This document shows, piece after piece, positions 18,239-27,792 of a stretch of DNA of 64,000 bases. Origin of the DNA: Gilliamella sp. Occ3-1 (GTDB lineage Bacteria > Pseudomonadota > Gammaproteobacteria > Enterobacterales > Orbaceae). The position numbers were made by a program, and so were the translations under genes. Positions within the stretch are counted from its first letter, which is position 1; each line of letters opens with the position of its first letter. The DNA lies in assembly GCF_001690655.1 (NCBI RefSeq), contig NZ_LZHQ01000028.1, forward strand, positions 62,001-126,000, read 5' to 3'. The notes under the pieces are model-generated. The model saw only the letters and a program-made list of their open reading frames with translations. It made no database searches and was not told the origin of the DNA.

Positions 18239-19375
18239 TTATTCAGTAAGCACAACACAACTGTCAACTTCCCAGCTTAAGTTAACTATATCACCCCAAG
18301 TTGGCATTCCTTTACGATAACGATGCTCATTTTGCAATTGTGCAATAATAATTTGCCCACTTGGCAATTTGACATGATAAATCGATAAATCCCCAAGATA
18401 AGCGATTTCAACAACTTCACCTGTAGCACAGTTATAGCCATCTTCAGGTAATTGTTCACATAATTGAATTTTTTCTGGGCGCAGAGCAACTTTAATCGGC
18501 ACACCTTCCACCGCTGGAGAATCATAATCCACTTTAAATGGATGTTTAATAGTAGGACAACTCAAAATCAAACCATCTTCTAACGTATCTTGCAAGATAC
18601 CGTCAAAGATATTAACCGAACCGATAAACTCAGCGCTATAACGGCTATTTGGATGTTCATAAATTTCTTCTGGCTCACCAATTTGCACAAATTGACCTTT
18701 ATTCATAATAGCAATACGACCAGCCATAGTCATAGCTTCTTCTTGATCATGGGTAACCATAACGCAAGTTGCACCCACTTGTTCTAAAATGCTCACCACT
18801 TCAAGTTGCATTCGATCTCGAAGTTGTTTATCAAGTGCACCCATTGGCTCATCAAGTAACAATAATTTTGGTCGTTTGGCTAAGCTTCTTGCTAAAGCTA
18901 CACGTTGGCGCTGACCACCTGATAATTGGTGTGGTTTACGTTTACCAAATTGCTCCATATGTACAAGTGCTAACATCTCTTCAACGCGATGTTTAATTTC
19001 GCTATTGCTTAATTTATCTTGTTTTAAGCCAAAGGCAATATTTTGTTCAACCGTCATGTGAGGAAATAAAGCATACGATTGGAACATCATATTAATAGGA
19101 CGATTATAAGGCGGAACCTGTGATAAATCTTTTCCATCTAAAATGATTTGCCCCGAAGTCGGTTGCTCAAAACCAGCAAGCATACGCAATAGTGTTGATT
19201 TACCACTTCCAGATGCACCTAATAATGCAAAGATTTCACCTTTATATATAGTCAAATTTACATCATCAACGGCATAATAATCATCATTAAAAACTTTTGT
19301 TAAATTTTTGATCTCCAATAAAGGAGTTATCATCTTTTTTTTAGGCTGTACCTGATTTGTTGTTTTATCGTTCAC
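18239..19375 (-). CDS. potG: Putrescine ABC transporter ATP-binding protein PotG
   Basis: ATPase of the PotFGHI importer. Walker A GASGSGKST, Q loop FQSYALFPHMT, signature LSGGQRQRVALARSLAK, Walker B LLLLDEPMGALD, H loop VTHDQEEAM, and a C-terminal TOBE domain with VALRPEKI. I choose a GTG start at 19375 (VNDKTTN): it aligns with the MNDA start of E. coli PotG and has GAGG nine bases upstream. The in-frame ATG nine codons earlier (19402) has no ribosome site and overlaps the terminator-like hairpin region. Confidence 0.94.
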   Translation of the reverse strand: MNDKTTNQVQPKKKMITPLLEIKNLTKVFNDDYYAVDDVNLTIYKGEIFALLGASGSGKSTLLRMLAGFEQPTSGQIILDGKDLSQVPPYNRPINMMFQSYALFPHMTVEQNIAFGLKQDKLSNSEIKHRVEEMLALVHMEQFGKRKPHQLSGGQRQRVALARSLAKRPKLLLLDEPMGALDKQLRDRMQLEVVSILEQVGATCVMVTHDQEEAMTMAGRIAIMNKGQFVQIGEPEEIYEHPNSRYSAEFIGSVNIFDGILQDTLEDGLILSCPTIKHPFKVDYDSPAVEGVPIKVALRPEKIQLCEQLPEDGYNCATGEVVEIAYLGDLSIYHVKLPSGQIIIAQLQNEHRYRKGMPTWGDIVNLSWEVDSCVVLTE

Positions 19376-19400
19376 TCTTTTTTCCTCATAACAACAAGCC

Positions 19401-19438
19401 AAAAAAACGAGACGGAAAGACTCATAGCCTCTCCGTCT
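19401..19438 (-). terminator. Intrinsic terminator/attenuator between potF and potG
   Basis: On the minus strand AGACGGA (19438-19432), loop, TCCGTCT (19416-19410), then after CG a run of seven T (complement of A 19407-19401). It lies inside the potF-potG gap, so it should let the binding protein be made in excess over the membrane components. Confidence 0.75.
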
Positions 19439-19475
19439 TGGATTATTAGTTAAGACTCGATATACAAAATATCGC

Positions 19476-20585
19476 TTATCTACCTGTTTTGAGCTTAGTC
19501 CACGTGCGGGTAATTACACGCTCAAGTTTTGGATCTTTAACTTTTAAAGTGAATAAATTTTTCATCACTTCTGGTTTTGGATAAACTGCTGGATCATTTT
19601 TCACTTCTGGTTTTACAAAATTTTCATTAGCAACCTGATTAGCGCTAGCAAAGTTAACATCGTTAGTAACTTGCGCTGCAATTTCTGGTTTCATAACAAA
19701 GTTTAAAAACTCATGAGCTTCATCTGGATTTGCTGAATCTTTTGGAATAGCAAAGGTATCAAAAAAGACTAAAGCGCCTTCTTTTGGTATTTGATAACCA
19801 ATATGCACACCGTTATTAGCTTCGTTAGCTCTATCTCGTGATTGTAAAATATCGCCAGACCAACCCAAAATCACACAAATATCACCATTAGCTAGATCGG
19901 TAATATATTGTGAAGAGTGAAAGTAACGAATATTTGGACGAACTTTTTCTAACAACTCATAGGCAGCACCAGTATAATCCTTGGCATCTGTACTATTTGG
20001 ATCTTTACCTAAATATTGAAGAGCACTAGCAAAAATTTCGGTAGGCGCATCTAAAAATGCCACACCACAATCTTTTAGTTTTTCCATATTTTCTGGTTTA
20101 AACACTAAATCCCAGCTATCAACTGGTGCATTATCACCTAAACGCTCTTTAACTTTATCAATGTTATAACCGATACCTGTTGTCATCCATACATAAGGGA
20201 TAGCATATTTATTATCAGGATCATGCGTTGCCATTAATTTCATTAGATTAGGATCTAAGTTTTTCCAATTAGGCAATTTACTTTTATCTAATGGAAGATA
20301 GATATCAGATTTGATTTGTCTAGCTAAAAAGCTATCTGAAGGCGAAACCACATCAAAGCCAGAATGACCCGCCATTAATTTACCTTCAAGAGCTTCGTTA
20401 GAATCATAAACATCATAAACCAGTTTAATACCAGTCGATTTTTCAAAATCCGAAATCGTATTAGAACCAATTTGCCCTGCCCAATTGTAAAAATGTACGA
20501 CACGATCTTTAGCAATAGCAGATTGAGATAACGCTAGTGAAACACCAGCCACGATTGAAATAATTTTTTTACGTTGAGTAAACAT
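19476..20585 (-). CDS. potF: Putrescine-binding periplasmic protein PotF
   Basis: Periplasmic substrate-binding protein delivering putrescine to PotGHI. From the ATG at 20585 it has a Sec signal peptide (FTQRKKIISIVAGVSLAL... cut after SAIA) and a mature chain of family length (369 aa in all). Spermidine/putrescine-binding features include VVHFYNWAGQIG at the mature N-terminus, VYDSNEALEGKL, FDVVSPSDSFLARQ, PYVWMTTGIGYN and the FASANQVANE C-terminal block. The frame stays open a further 26 codons upstream, but that part lacks a signal-like start and a GAGGAG ribosome site sits between it and the chosen ATG. Confidence 0.95.
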   Translation of the reverse strand: MFTQRKKIISIVAGVSLALSQSAIAKDRVVHFYNWAGQIGSNTISDFEKSTGIKLVYDVYDSNEALEGKLMAGHSGFDVVSPSDSFLARQIKSDIYLPLDKSKLPNWKNLDPNLMKLMATHDPDNKYAIPYVWMTTGIGYNIDKVKERLGDNAPVDSWDLVFKPENMEKLKDCGVAFLDAPTEIFASALQYLGKDPNSTDAKDYTGAAYELLEKVRPNIRYFHSSQYITDLANGDICVILGWSGDILQSRDRANEANNGVHIGYQIPKEGALVFFDTFAIPKDSANPDEAHEFLNFVMKPEIAAQVTNDVNFASANQVANENFVKPEVKNDPAVYPKPEVMKNLFTLKVKDPKLERVITRTWTKLKTGR

Positions 20586-20924
20586 GCTCACCACTTCTCC
20601 TCTAGTTGTAGGGATATTACATGTTAGACACAAGCCCATTGCAAAGACACAACGGACCCCCAAATTTTACTATCGACATTGTTAACAATAACCAAAATTA
20701 TCAAAATAACAACCGTCTAGCGAAACCGAGATAATCAGGCAATCACGAGTCATTAATAAAACAAATGAACTAGTAGAGCTAACCTTGCATTACGAGGGAT
20801 AAAATACCTTTTTTTTTAAAGATGTCCACTTAAAAAATCAAATATTGAAAGTTTAAAGATTGAGTGGTTGTATTTTAACCACTCAGAAAATAAAGAACAG
20901 CCAATTAACAATCAAATAACAAAA
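20586..20924. other. Gene-free interval upstream of potF with ecotin 3' hairpin
   Basis: Holds the potF leader/promoter region, in which I see no clear -10/-35 pair, and a perfect 9-bp stem TGAGTGGTT (20861-20869) with AACCACTCA (20877-20885) that lies 40-64 bases beyond the ecotin stop on the minus strand and is a probable terminator despite a weak T-tract. Confidence 0.5.
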
Positions 20925-21419
20925 TTATTCAGCACTTGCTTGCATAATTTTAGCATTTGGTTGCCACACACGATATTTAACTTGCAAATCGTTCGGGACA
21001 TAAAAGACTAAAGGTAATTGGCTGTTATAGCTAAACAAACCTAAATTATGGTTGATTGTCACAAATTGATTTTTATTAGTACCTTCAGGACAAGCCATTA
21101 ATGTTGAAATATTACCAATAGTTTTTTCAACTACGTAATAAGAGTATCCCCAACCTTTGAGCTCTTCTTGTTTAACAAAACCACCTATATTTTGCAAATT
21201 ACAGTCAACATTCATTTCTTTACCAATGATCACCTCAACTTTCGCATTATTTTCATCTGCAATAGTTGGTAAATGAATAGCATAACGCGTAAAGCCGACT
21301 TGAGCAGCTGGGAATGGTGCTATATCATTGATATTTTGTACAACAGGTTGCTTTTTTGGTGAATTTGCACATGCTGTTAATGCTACACCTAATAATGTTA
21401 ATAACAATAATTTTTTCAT
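20925..21419 (-). CDS. eco: Ecotin-family serine protease inhibitor, predicted lipoprotein
   Basis: Ecotin is a periplasmic dimeric inhibitor of chymotrypsin-fold serine proteases. Matching blocks: IAPFPAAQVGFTRY, VEVIIGKEMNVDCNL, GWGYSYYVVEKT, the reactive loop STLMACPEG, YNSQLPLVFYVP and KYRVWQP. The disulfide Cys pair corresponds to Cys73 and Cys110. By alignment the P1 residue is Leu107 (Met84 in mature E. coli ecotin), P1' Met108. Unlike E. coli's cleavable signal peptide, this one ends in a lipobox, GVALTAC, so Cys17 would be lipidated, with a short PKKQPV linker. Single gene with its own ribosome site. Confidence 0.9.
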   Translation of the reverse strand: MKKLLLLTLLGVALTACANSPKKQPVVQNINDIAPFPAAQVGFTRYAIHLPTIADENNAKVEVIIGKEMNVDCNLQNIGGFVKQEELKGWGYSYYVVEKTIGNISTLMACPEGTNKNQFVTINHNLGLFSYNSQLPLVFYVPNDLQVKYRVWQPNAKIMQASAE

Positions 21420-21520
21420 TTTTAATCTCCATTAACTAATTAATCATAAACACCATCATATTAATTTTCAGCGATAATGCGTATAATAACGCTAACTAGA
21501 TTAATAAATATGGTGTAAAA

Positions 21521-22573
21521 ATGCCAGCAGAAAAAAACACTACCGATTTACTCAAATTGATTTTAAACCTGTTAATTATTGGTTTACTAATCATTATTAC
21601 CTATCGTGTTGTTGAAGTTTTTTTATTTGGATTTTTCTGGGCTGTTATGGTGGTGATTGCTACTTGGCCATTAATGATAAAAATCCAACAAAAACTGTTT
21701 AACAAACGCTGGCTATCACTACTGGTAATGGCACTAATATTGGCCTTTGTTTGCATTATACCTTTCATATTAATTATTAGCTCGGTAGCACAAAATGGTC
21801 ATCATCTTATTGAATGGGCAAAAACACTATCTCATCAAAAACTACCAACACTTGATTGGCTTGAAAGAGTACCGGCCTTTGGTCTTGAACTACATCAAAA
21901 ATGGTTAAATTTAATACAAACTGATGGTTCTGATTTAGTTTCAAGCATACAACCTTATATTGGTACCATGATAGGTTGGCTACTTGAGCAAGCTACCAAT
22001 ATTGGTATATTCATCTTTCATGCAGGTGTAATGATTATTTTTAGTCTATTACTCTTTTTAAATGGCGAAAGTATCACCAAATACATTTACCTACTAGCTA
22101 ACAGATTATCAAAACAATATGGCCAAATCACCGTCACATTAGCAGGGCAATCCATTCGAGCTGTAGCACTTGGTGTTGTGGTTACCGCAATCACCTTAGC
22201 CTTAATTGGTGGGTTAAGTTTTATAATAACGGACATGCCTTTACCGGGAGTACTAACACTAATCTTATTTATTTGCTGTGTTGCACAAATTGGTCCCGTG
22301 GTTGTAATGCTGGGATGCATCTTCTGGCAATTTTGGGCAGGTAACACCATTGCTGGTATCGTATTAATTGTTGTGGCAATTATCTTAACCACCTTAGATA
22401 GCGTAATGCGGGCTTACTTAATAAAAAAAGGTGCCAATTTACCATTTTTACTTATATTATTTGGTGTGATTGGCGGTTTGCTTGGCTTTGGTATAATGGG
22501 ATTATTTATTGGTCCAGTCGTACTAGCTTTAACTTACAAAATAATTCAAACATGGGTTGATGAACAATCATAA
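21521..22573 (+). CDS. ydiK: AI-2E family membrane protein YdiK
   Basis: Inner-membrane protein of 350 aa of the AI-2E/PerM family with about seven to eight TM helices. Collinear with E. coli YdiK: FLFGFFWAVMVVIATWP, QPYIGTMIGWLLEQA, AGQSIRAVALGVVVTAIT, DSVMRAYLIKKGANLPFLLILFGVIGGL and the GLFIGPVVLAL end. The family transports or exports small molecules in some cases, but YdiK's substrate is not established. Lies divergent from ecotin and upstream of pssA; no evidence that they work together. Confidence 0.88.
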   Translation: MPAEKNTTDLLKLILNLLIIGLLIIITYRVVEVFLFGFFWAVMVVIATWPLMIKIQQKLFNKRWLSLLVMALILAFVCIIPFILIISSVAQNGHHLIEWAKTLSHQKLPTLDWLERVPAFGLELHQKWLNLIQTDGSDLVSSIQPYIGTMIGWLLEQATNIGIFIFHAGVMIIFSLLLFLNGESITKYIYLLANRLSKQYGQITVTLAGQSIRAVALGVVVTAITLALIGGLSFIITDMPLPGVLTLILFICCVAQIGPVVVMLGCIFWQFWAGNTIAGIVLIVVAIILTTLDSVMRAYLIKKGANLPFLLILFGVIGGLLGFGIMGLFIGPVVLALTYKIIQTWVDEQS

Positions 22574-22759
22574 ACAATTTATTATCACTCAGTAGGAAGC
22601 ATAAGAGCATAAAAAAGTTGCTAAAGACATTACTCGACTTAAAGCAACTCAGCTACAATGCATACAAATTAAAAGGAGTGTTATTTTACTGGCTTAACTT
22701 ATCTTACATTTGAAAACAATTTTTTAATGTAACTTAACAGTTATAATGACAAATAAATC

Positions 22760-24115
22760 ATGCGAATACCATTTATAAAATACAATCACCAAAAACACCT
22801 TGACGAATTAGATAAAATTCAGCAAGATGCCGAGCAATATCATATCTGCTATAACCCCAAAGCATATCGACTGGCTTTAATTGAAAATATCAAAAAAGCC
22901 CAGCACCGAATCTATATAGTTACACTCTATCTAGAGCAAGATGAAGCAGGTCAAGAAATTCTTAACGAACTGTACCAAATCAAACAGCAACATCCTGATT
23001 TAGATATTAAAATATTTGTTGATTGGCACCGTGCACAGCGTGGAAGAATTGGTGAGGACAAAGCCCATACCAATGCTAATTATTATTACCAACTAAAACA
23101 GCAATATCCTGATATTGACATTCCCATATATGGTGTACCAGTTAATCGCCGTGAAGTATTAGGCGTGCTGCATCTAAAAGGTTTTATTATTGATAATACT
23201 GTCATTTACAGTGGGGCTAGCATTAATAATGTCTACCTACACAAACGTGATAAATATCGTTACGACCGTTATCACTTTATTACCAATCCGTTATTAGCCG
23301 ACAGCATGGTGCAGTTTATTCACGATCACTTTTTACCATACCAAGCGTTGCAACTACTTAATATTGGCACTCATAAAACTAGAAAACAAATCAAATCTGA
23401 AATAAAGGTGTTACGCCAACATTTAATGGATGCCAATTATCAATATAATGCCAATACCGACAACCAAACATTATCGGTTGCACCAATAATGGGGCTTGGT
23501 CGCAATAACACATTAAATAAAATCATCCATAACCTAATCAACGTAACCGAACGAAAAATCACCTTTTGCACGCCTTACTTTAATTTGCCAAGCATTTTAG
23601 TGCGCGATATCATTCGCTTGCTTCGTAAAGGTCGCCAAGTTGAACTGATTATTGGTGATAAAGAAGCCAACGACTTTTATATTCCACCAGACCAACCTTT
23701 TAACATATCAGGTGGATTACCCTACTTATACGAAATCAATTTAAGAAGCTTTATTGAGCGCCTACAATCTTTTATTGACAAAGAGCAACTCATCATACGC
23801 CTGTGGAAGGATGGAGGGCAAACCTATCATCTTAAAGGTATCTGGGTGGACAATAATTGGGTACTTATAACAGGTAACAACCTAAATCCACGCGCTTGGC
23901 GACTTGATCTGGAAAATGGCATATTAATACATGATCCAAAGCAAGAATTAAGCCATAAATTTAACCAAGAACTTGACACTATTCGTCAAAAAACCACATT
24001 GGTCACACATTTTCAACAAATCCAAGCGAGCCAATTTTATCCGAGCCAAGTTCATAAATTAATAAAACGAATTAGCCGCATAAAAGTGGATAGAATTATT
24101 AAGCGGTTGCTATAA
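22760..24115 (+). CDS. pssA: CDP-diacylglycerol-serine O-phosphatidyltransferase
   Basis: PssA makes phosphatidylserine, the precursor of phosphatidylethanolamine, at the inner membrane or ribosome surface. Phospholipase D superfamily enzyme with two HKD-type motifs: VLHLKGFIID near residue 135 and YHLKGIWVDNNW near residue 355, the second followed by TGNNLNPRAWRLDLEN. 451 aa, identical in length to E. coli PssA and collinear with it (VDWHRAQRGRIG, HKRDKYRYDRYHF, TPYFNLP). Basic C-terminus (IKRISRIKVDRIIKRLL) is consistent with lipid-surface binding. Confidence 0.96.
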   Translation: MRIPFIKYNHQKHLDELDKIQQDAEQYHICYNPKAYRLALIENIKKAQHRIYIVTLYLEQDEAGQEILNELYQIKQQHPDLDIKIFVDWHRAQRGRIGEDKAHTNANYYYQLKQQYPDIDIPIYGVPVNRREVLGVLHLKGFIIDNTVIYSGASINNVYLHKRDKYRYDRYHFITNPLLADSMVQFIHDHFLPYQALQLLNIGTHKTRKQIKSEIKVLRQHLMDANYQYNANTDNQTLSVAPIMGLGRNNTLNKIIHNLINVTERKITFCTPYFNLPSILVRDIIRLLRKGRQVELIIGDKEANDFYIPPDQPFNISGGLPYLYEINLRSFIERLQSFIDKEQLIIRLWKDGGQTYHLKGIWVDNNWVLITGNNLNPRAWRLDLENGILIHDPKQELSHKFNQELDTIRQKTTLVTHFQQIQASQFYPSQVHKLIKRISRIKVDRIIKRLL

Positions 24116-24674
24116 AAGTTTTCAACTAGACTTTTGCTGAAAAGCTTTGATACTTTTTAGGTGACATTTTCCCTGATAAATAAAGCCCTCCAGAAATGCT
24201 TATGTTTCGTGGGCTAACGTTCTTCCTTGTCAACACATTCTGACATAAGATTAATAATTATATTAACCTTTTTAGATTATAAAAATCATCATTTAACGTA
24301 TTGTTTCTTATTTAACTTTACAAATAAGGGCAAATCATTATAGAGTCTTTAGGTTTCAAACATCATGATCTCTTGATGAAATGAATAACAGTAGTGACAA
24401 AACCTGATTTAGCGAGTTCATTTCCCTCTATTAACTTACTCACACATTAGCTATAGAATATAACCTTCAGTTGCCTTCCTCTGTTACTCGTGTCATCCAT
24501 GTTTGATGCACTAATCAACTCCCTTTGTCGACATATTGTAAGCGCTAGGATAAGGCACCTCAAAACAAACCATCATAAAATCAAACTGAATCATAACAAT
24601 TTGATTTAAATAAAAATAAAAAAATAAATATTTCAATTAAATTCAAGAAAGAGGAAAATTCCTCCTCTCTCTTT
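24116..24674. other. Gene-free interval between convergent pssA and guaB
   Basis: No ORF with a start and ribosome site on either strand; no match to guaA, which often follows guaB. A purine-rich imperfect hairpin at about 24645-24675 (GAAAGAGGA/TCCTCCTCTC) sits directly after the guaB stop on the minus strand and probably ends that mRNA. A weak AGCCC...GGGCT dyad lies at about 24182-24225. Nothing else recognised. Confidence 0.4.
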
Positions 24675-26141
24675 TTATGCTCCAGCTCTGTAATTAGGTG
24701 ACTCTTTGGTGATAAGTACATCATGCACATGGCTTTCTTTCATTCCAGCACCAGTAATGCGATAGAATTTGGATTTAGTTTTTAATTCATCAATTGTTGC
24801 ACAACCAGTTAATCCCATGCAAGATCTTAATCCACCCATTTGCTGATGAACAATTTCTTTCAAAGGACCTTTATAAGCAATACGTCCTTCTATACCTTCT
24901 GGAACAAGTTTATCTGCAGCATTGTCAGTTTGGAAGTAACGGTCAGAAGATCCTTTTGTCATCGCGCCAAGCGAACCCATTCCGCGATATGATTTATATG
25001 CTCTGCCTTGGAATAGTTCTATCTCACCTGGCGCTTCTTCAGTACCTGCAAACATTGATCCAACCATCACACAAGATGCACCTGCTGCAATAGCTTTAGC
25101 AATATCACCTGAATATCGAATTCCACCATCAGCAATAACTGGAATATTGTATTTTTGTGCAATTTCGACAGCATCCATTATGGCGCTAATTTGCGGTACG
25201 CCAACACCAGTTACAATACGTGTAGTGCAAATTGAACCAGGTCCAATACCTACTTTAACAGCACTAACACCTGCGTCAATTAAGGCTTTAGCACCTTCAG
25301 CTGTGGCGACATTACCGCCAATAATTTGTAAATTTGGATAGGAATTTCTTGCTTGGCGAATACGTTCAAGCACACCTTCTGAATGGCCGTGTGATGAGTC
25401 AATCAATAATACATCTACACCAGCTTCTACTAATGCTGCAATGCGTTCTTCATTACCTGCCGCTGCACCAACGGCGGCTCCAACAAGCAGACGACCTTGC
25501 TCGTCTTTACATGCATTGGGTTTTTGTTCGGCTTTGTTATAATCTTTGACCGTGATCATACCCTTTAGGTGGAATCGACCATCAACAACAAGGACTTTTT
25601 CAATCCTGTATTCGTGCATTTTTTGAAGAACGATTTCACGTTGTTCACCTTCATTTACAGTAACTAAGCGTTCTTTTGGTGTCATCACAGCAGTAACAGG
25701 TAAAGAGAGATCCGTTGCAAATCGTACATCGCGTGCAGTGATAATGCCAACTAGTTCTTGAGTTTCAGTCACAACCGGAAAACCAGCAAAGCCATATTCT
25801 TTAGCTAGTTCGATAACTTGTTGTATAGTCGCAGTTGGTAAGACTGATACAGGATCTTGCACTATGCCACTTTCATGTTTTTTAACACGTTTTACATGAT
25901 TGGCTTGATTTCCAATTGACATATTTTTATGAATAAAACCAATACCACCTTCTTGAGCTAGTGCAATAGCTAAATCTGATTCAGTTACAGTATCCATTGC
26001 GGCAGAAAGCATTGGAATATTGAGCTTGATGGTTTGAGTTAGTTGAGTACTGATATCAGCCGTGTTAGGTAATACAGTTGAGTGTGCTGGAACTAATAAC
26101 ACGTCGTCAAACGTGAGAGCTTCTTTCACTATACGGGACAT
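24675..26141 (-). CDS. guaB: Inosine-5'-monophosphate dehydrogenase
   Basis: GuaB oxidises IMP to XMP with NAD+, the committed step to guanine nucleotides. TIM-barrel catalytic domain interrupted by a CBS-domain pair (about residues 95-205). Catalytic Cys in [11 protein letters not shown], phosphate loop [12 protein letters not shown] and [12 protein letters not shown], active-site flap [10 protein letters not shown]. With the start at 26141 ([16 protein letters not shown]) the protein is 488 aa, equal to E. coli GuaB; the in-frame ATG five codons earlier has no ribosome site. guaA is not adjacent, so the guaBA operon found in many enterics is split here. Confidence 0.97.
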   Translation of the reverse strand: MSRIVKEALTFDDVLLVPAHSTVLPNTADISTQLTQTIKLNIPMLSAAMDTVTESDLAIALAQEGGIGFIHKNMSIGNQANHVKRVKKHESGIVQDPVSVLPTATIQQVIELAKEYGFAGFPVVTETQELVGIITARDVRFATDLSLPVTAVMTPKERLVTVNEGEQREIVLQKMHEYRIEKVLVVDGRFHLKGMITVKDYNKAEQKPNACKDEQGRLLVGAAVGAAAGNEERIAALVEAGVDVLLIDSSHGHSEGVLERIRQARNSYPNLQIIGGNVATAEGAKALIDAGVSAVKVGIGPGSICTTRIVTGVGVPQISAIMDAVEIAQKYNIPVIADGGIRYSGDIAKAIAAGASCVMVGSMFAGTEEAPGEIELFQGRAYKSYRGMGSLGAMTKGSSDRYFQTDNAADKLVPEGIEGRIAYKGPLKEIVHQQMGGLRSCMGLTGCATIDELKTKSKFYRITGAGMKESHVHDVLITKESPNYRAGA

Positions 26142-26357
26142 GACAATATTCACCATTGAGTTAAATTGTTGATAAAATATTGCCTAGGTATTCTACTTAC
26201 TTTTAACTTAAAAGGCTAGGAGAATTTTATTCTATATTGAAATAAAAAAATAAATAAACATGAAAATACAAAGAAACTAAATATAAATGAAAATATATTG
26301 CTCCCCCTCACCAATTAAATAAAACTGATGAGGAAAAAATATACTCTTGATGTTTTA

Positions 26358-27680
26358 TTAAATAAACATATTAATAGCTAAGCATCCTACTAACCCACAT
26401 ACGGAAATTATGGTTTCTAATAGTGACCAAGATTTCATGGTTTCAGAAATGCTTAAATTGAAATATTCTTTAAATAACCAAAATCCAGGATCATTTACGT
26501 GCGAAAATACAACACTTCCGGCACCTGTTGCAATAACCATTAATTCAGGACTTACCCCTGTTGAAGCAATTAGAGGGAACACAATGCCACCAGCTGTCAA
26601 CGCGGCAACGGTGGCAGAACCAAGCGCTAATCGAAGTAATGCAGCAATAAACCAAGCCATTAAAATAGGTGAAATATTCGATGAATGCATCATTTGTTCA
26701 ATGTAAACTTTTACACCACTATCAACAAGCACTTGTTTAAATGCTCCGCCACCACCAATAATTAATAACATCATGGCAATAATCTTGATTGAATCAACTA
26801 AAGTAGCATTAACTTCTGCCATGGAGCGTCCACGTAAAAGCCCAAATGTAAATACCGCAACTAATACAGAAATCAAAGTTGCAATGACTGGATCGCCTAG
26901 AAATTCTATATAAGGTAGCACTGCATGTCCTTTATCTAAAGTCATATCGCAAACCGCACGAACTGACATTAAAATAACTGGAATTAAAGCAGTAAAAACA
27001 CTGACGGTAAAACTTGGCATTTGCTCATCAGTAAATTTTTTAGAATTATATAAACCTTCTTCAATTGGATGATTAATTACGCGAATAAATGGTAATCCTG
27101 CTAATACTGGGCCTGCTAAAATTACCGTTGGGATACCGATGATAGTACCATAGAGTAAGGTACGCCCCATATCTGCTTTAAAAATTTCTGCAATAGCTGT
27201 AGGACCAGGATGTGGAGGTAAAAAGCCATGCGTCACAGATAAAGCCGCAGCCATAGGAATACCAATATATAGTGGCGATATACGTAACGTTGCGGCAATA
27301 GTTAATACTAATGGTAATAAAAGAACAAAGCCAACTTCATAGAAAAGTGCAAAACCAACAATAAAACCAGTAAGTGTAACCGCCCATTGGATTTTCTTGT
27401 CACCAAATGTTTCAATTAGTGTTGTTGCTATACGTTGAGCCCCACCACAATCGGCCAATAGTTTTCCTAACATTGCCCCAAAGCCCATAATTAAAGCTAA
27501 ACTACCAAGTGTACCACCTACTCCATTTTTTATGGATTTCACCACATCCATAACAGGCATACCTTCCATTACACCAACACTTAATGCAACTAGAATTAGA
27601 GCAATAAAACCATTGACTCGAAGCGGTAACATTAAAATAAGTAGCAGTGCTACGCCAATAGCAATTATTAATAACGGCAT
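26358..27680 (-). CDS. gntT: High-affinity gluconate:H+ symporter (GntP family)
   Basis: Inner-membrane gluconate permease with about 12 TM helices. Family landmarks, nearly identical to E. coli GntT: GGTLGSLALIMGFGAMLGK, CGGAQRIATTL, FALFYEVGFVL, SVTHGFLPPHPGPTAIA, IIGGGGAFKQVLVDSG, LGSATVAALTAGGI and FSHVNDPGFWLFKEYF. 440 aa. A GntR-type operator sits 30-45 bases before the start on the same transcript. Gluconate kinase and the regulator itself are not in the window. Related permeases for other sugar acids share the fold, so substrate assignment rests on overall similarity plus the operator. Confidence 0.88.
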   Translation of the reverse strand: MPLLIIAIGVALLLILMLPLRVNGFIALILVALSVGVMEGMPVMDVVKSIKNGVGGTLGSLALIMGFGAMLGKLLADCGGAQRIATTLIETFGDKKIQWAVTLTGFIVGFALFYEVGFVLLLPLVLTIAATLRISPLYIGIPMAAALSVTHGFLPPHPGPTAIAEIFKADMGRTLLYGTIIGIPTVILAGPVLAGLPFIRVINHPIEEGLYNSKKFTDEQMPSFTVSVFTALIPVILMSVRAVCDMTLDKGHAVLPYIEFLGDPVIATLISVLVAVFTFGLLRGRSMAEVNATLVDSIKIIAMMLLIIGGGGAFKQVLVDSGVKVYIEQMMHSSNISPILMAWFIAALLRLALGSATVAALTAGGIVFPLIASTGVSPELMVIATGAGSVVFSHVNDPGFWLFKEYFNLSISETMKSWSLLETIISVCGLVGCLAINMFI

Positions 27681-27703
27681 AAATAAATCCTTTAAAATAA
27701 AAT

Positions 27704-27740
27704 GGCCCGTGTTATCGGTAACGCGCGAAATTATAGAGAA
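27704..27740 (-). promoter_or_regulatory. gntT promoter with GntR-type operator
   Basis: Minus strand shows TATAAT (complement of 27732-27737) followed closely by the near-perfect palindrome GTTACCGATAAC (27711-27722), which matches the E. coli GntR operator core. Its position at the expected transcription start suggests steric repression relieved by gluconate. Confidence 0.7.
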
Positions 27741-27792
27741 TTTTAAAAAAAATACAGGAAAAAATATCTAAAATGAGAATTTGATCACATTT

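Noticed and set aside
20586-20663. N-terminal 26-codon extension of PotF
   Set aside because: It would bury the signal peptide internally, and a GAGGAG lies between it and the MFTQRKK start.
24116-24674. Remnant of guaA after guaB
   Set aside because: No GMP synthetase motifs in any frame; only short unrelated open stretches with stops.
26142-26156. Longer guaB reading frame from ATG 26156
   Set aside because: No Shine-Dalgarno ahead of it, and the ATG at 26141 gives the exact E. coli length and N-terminus.
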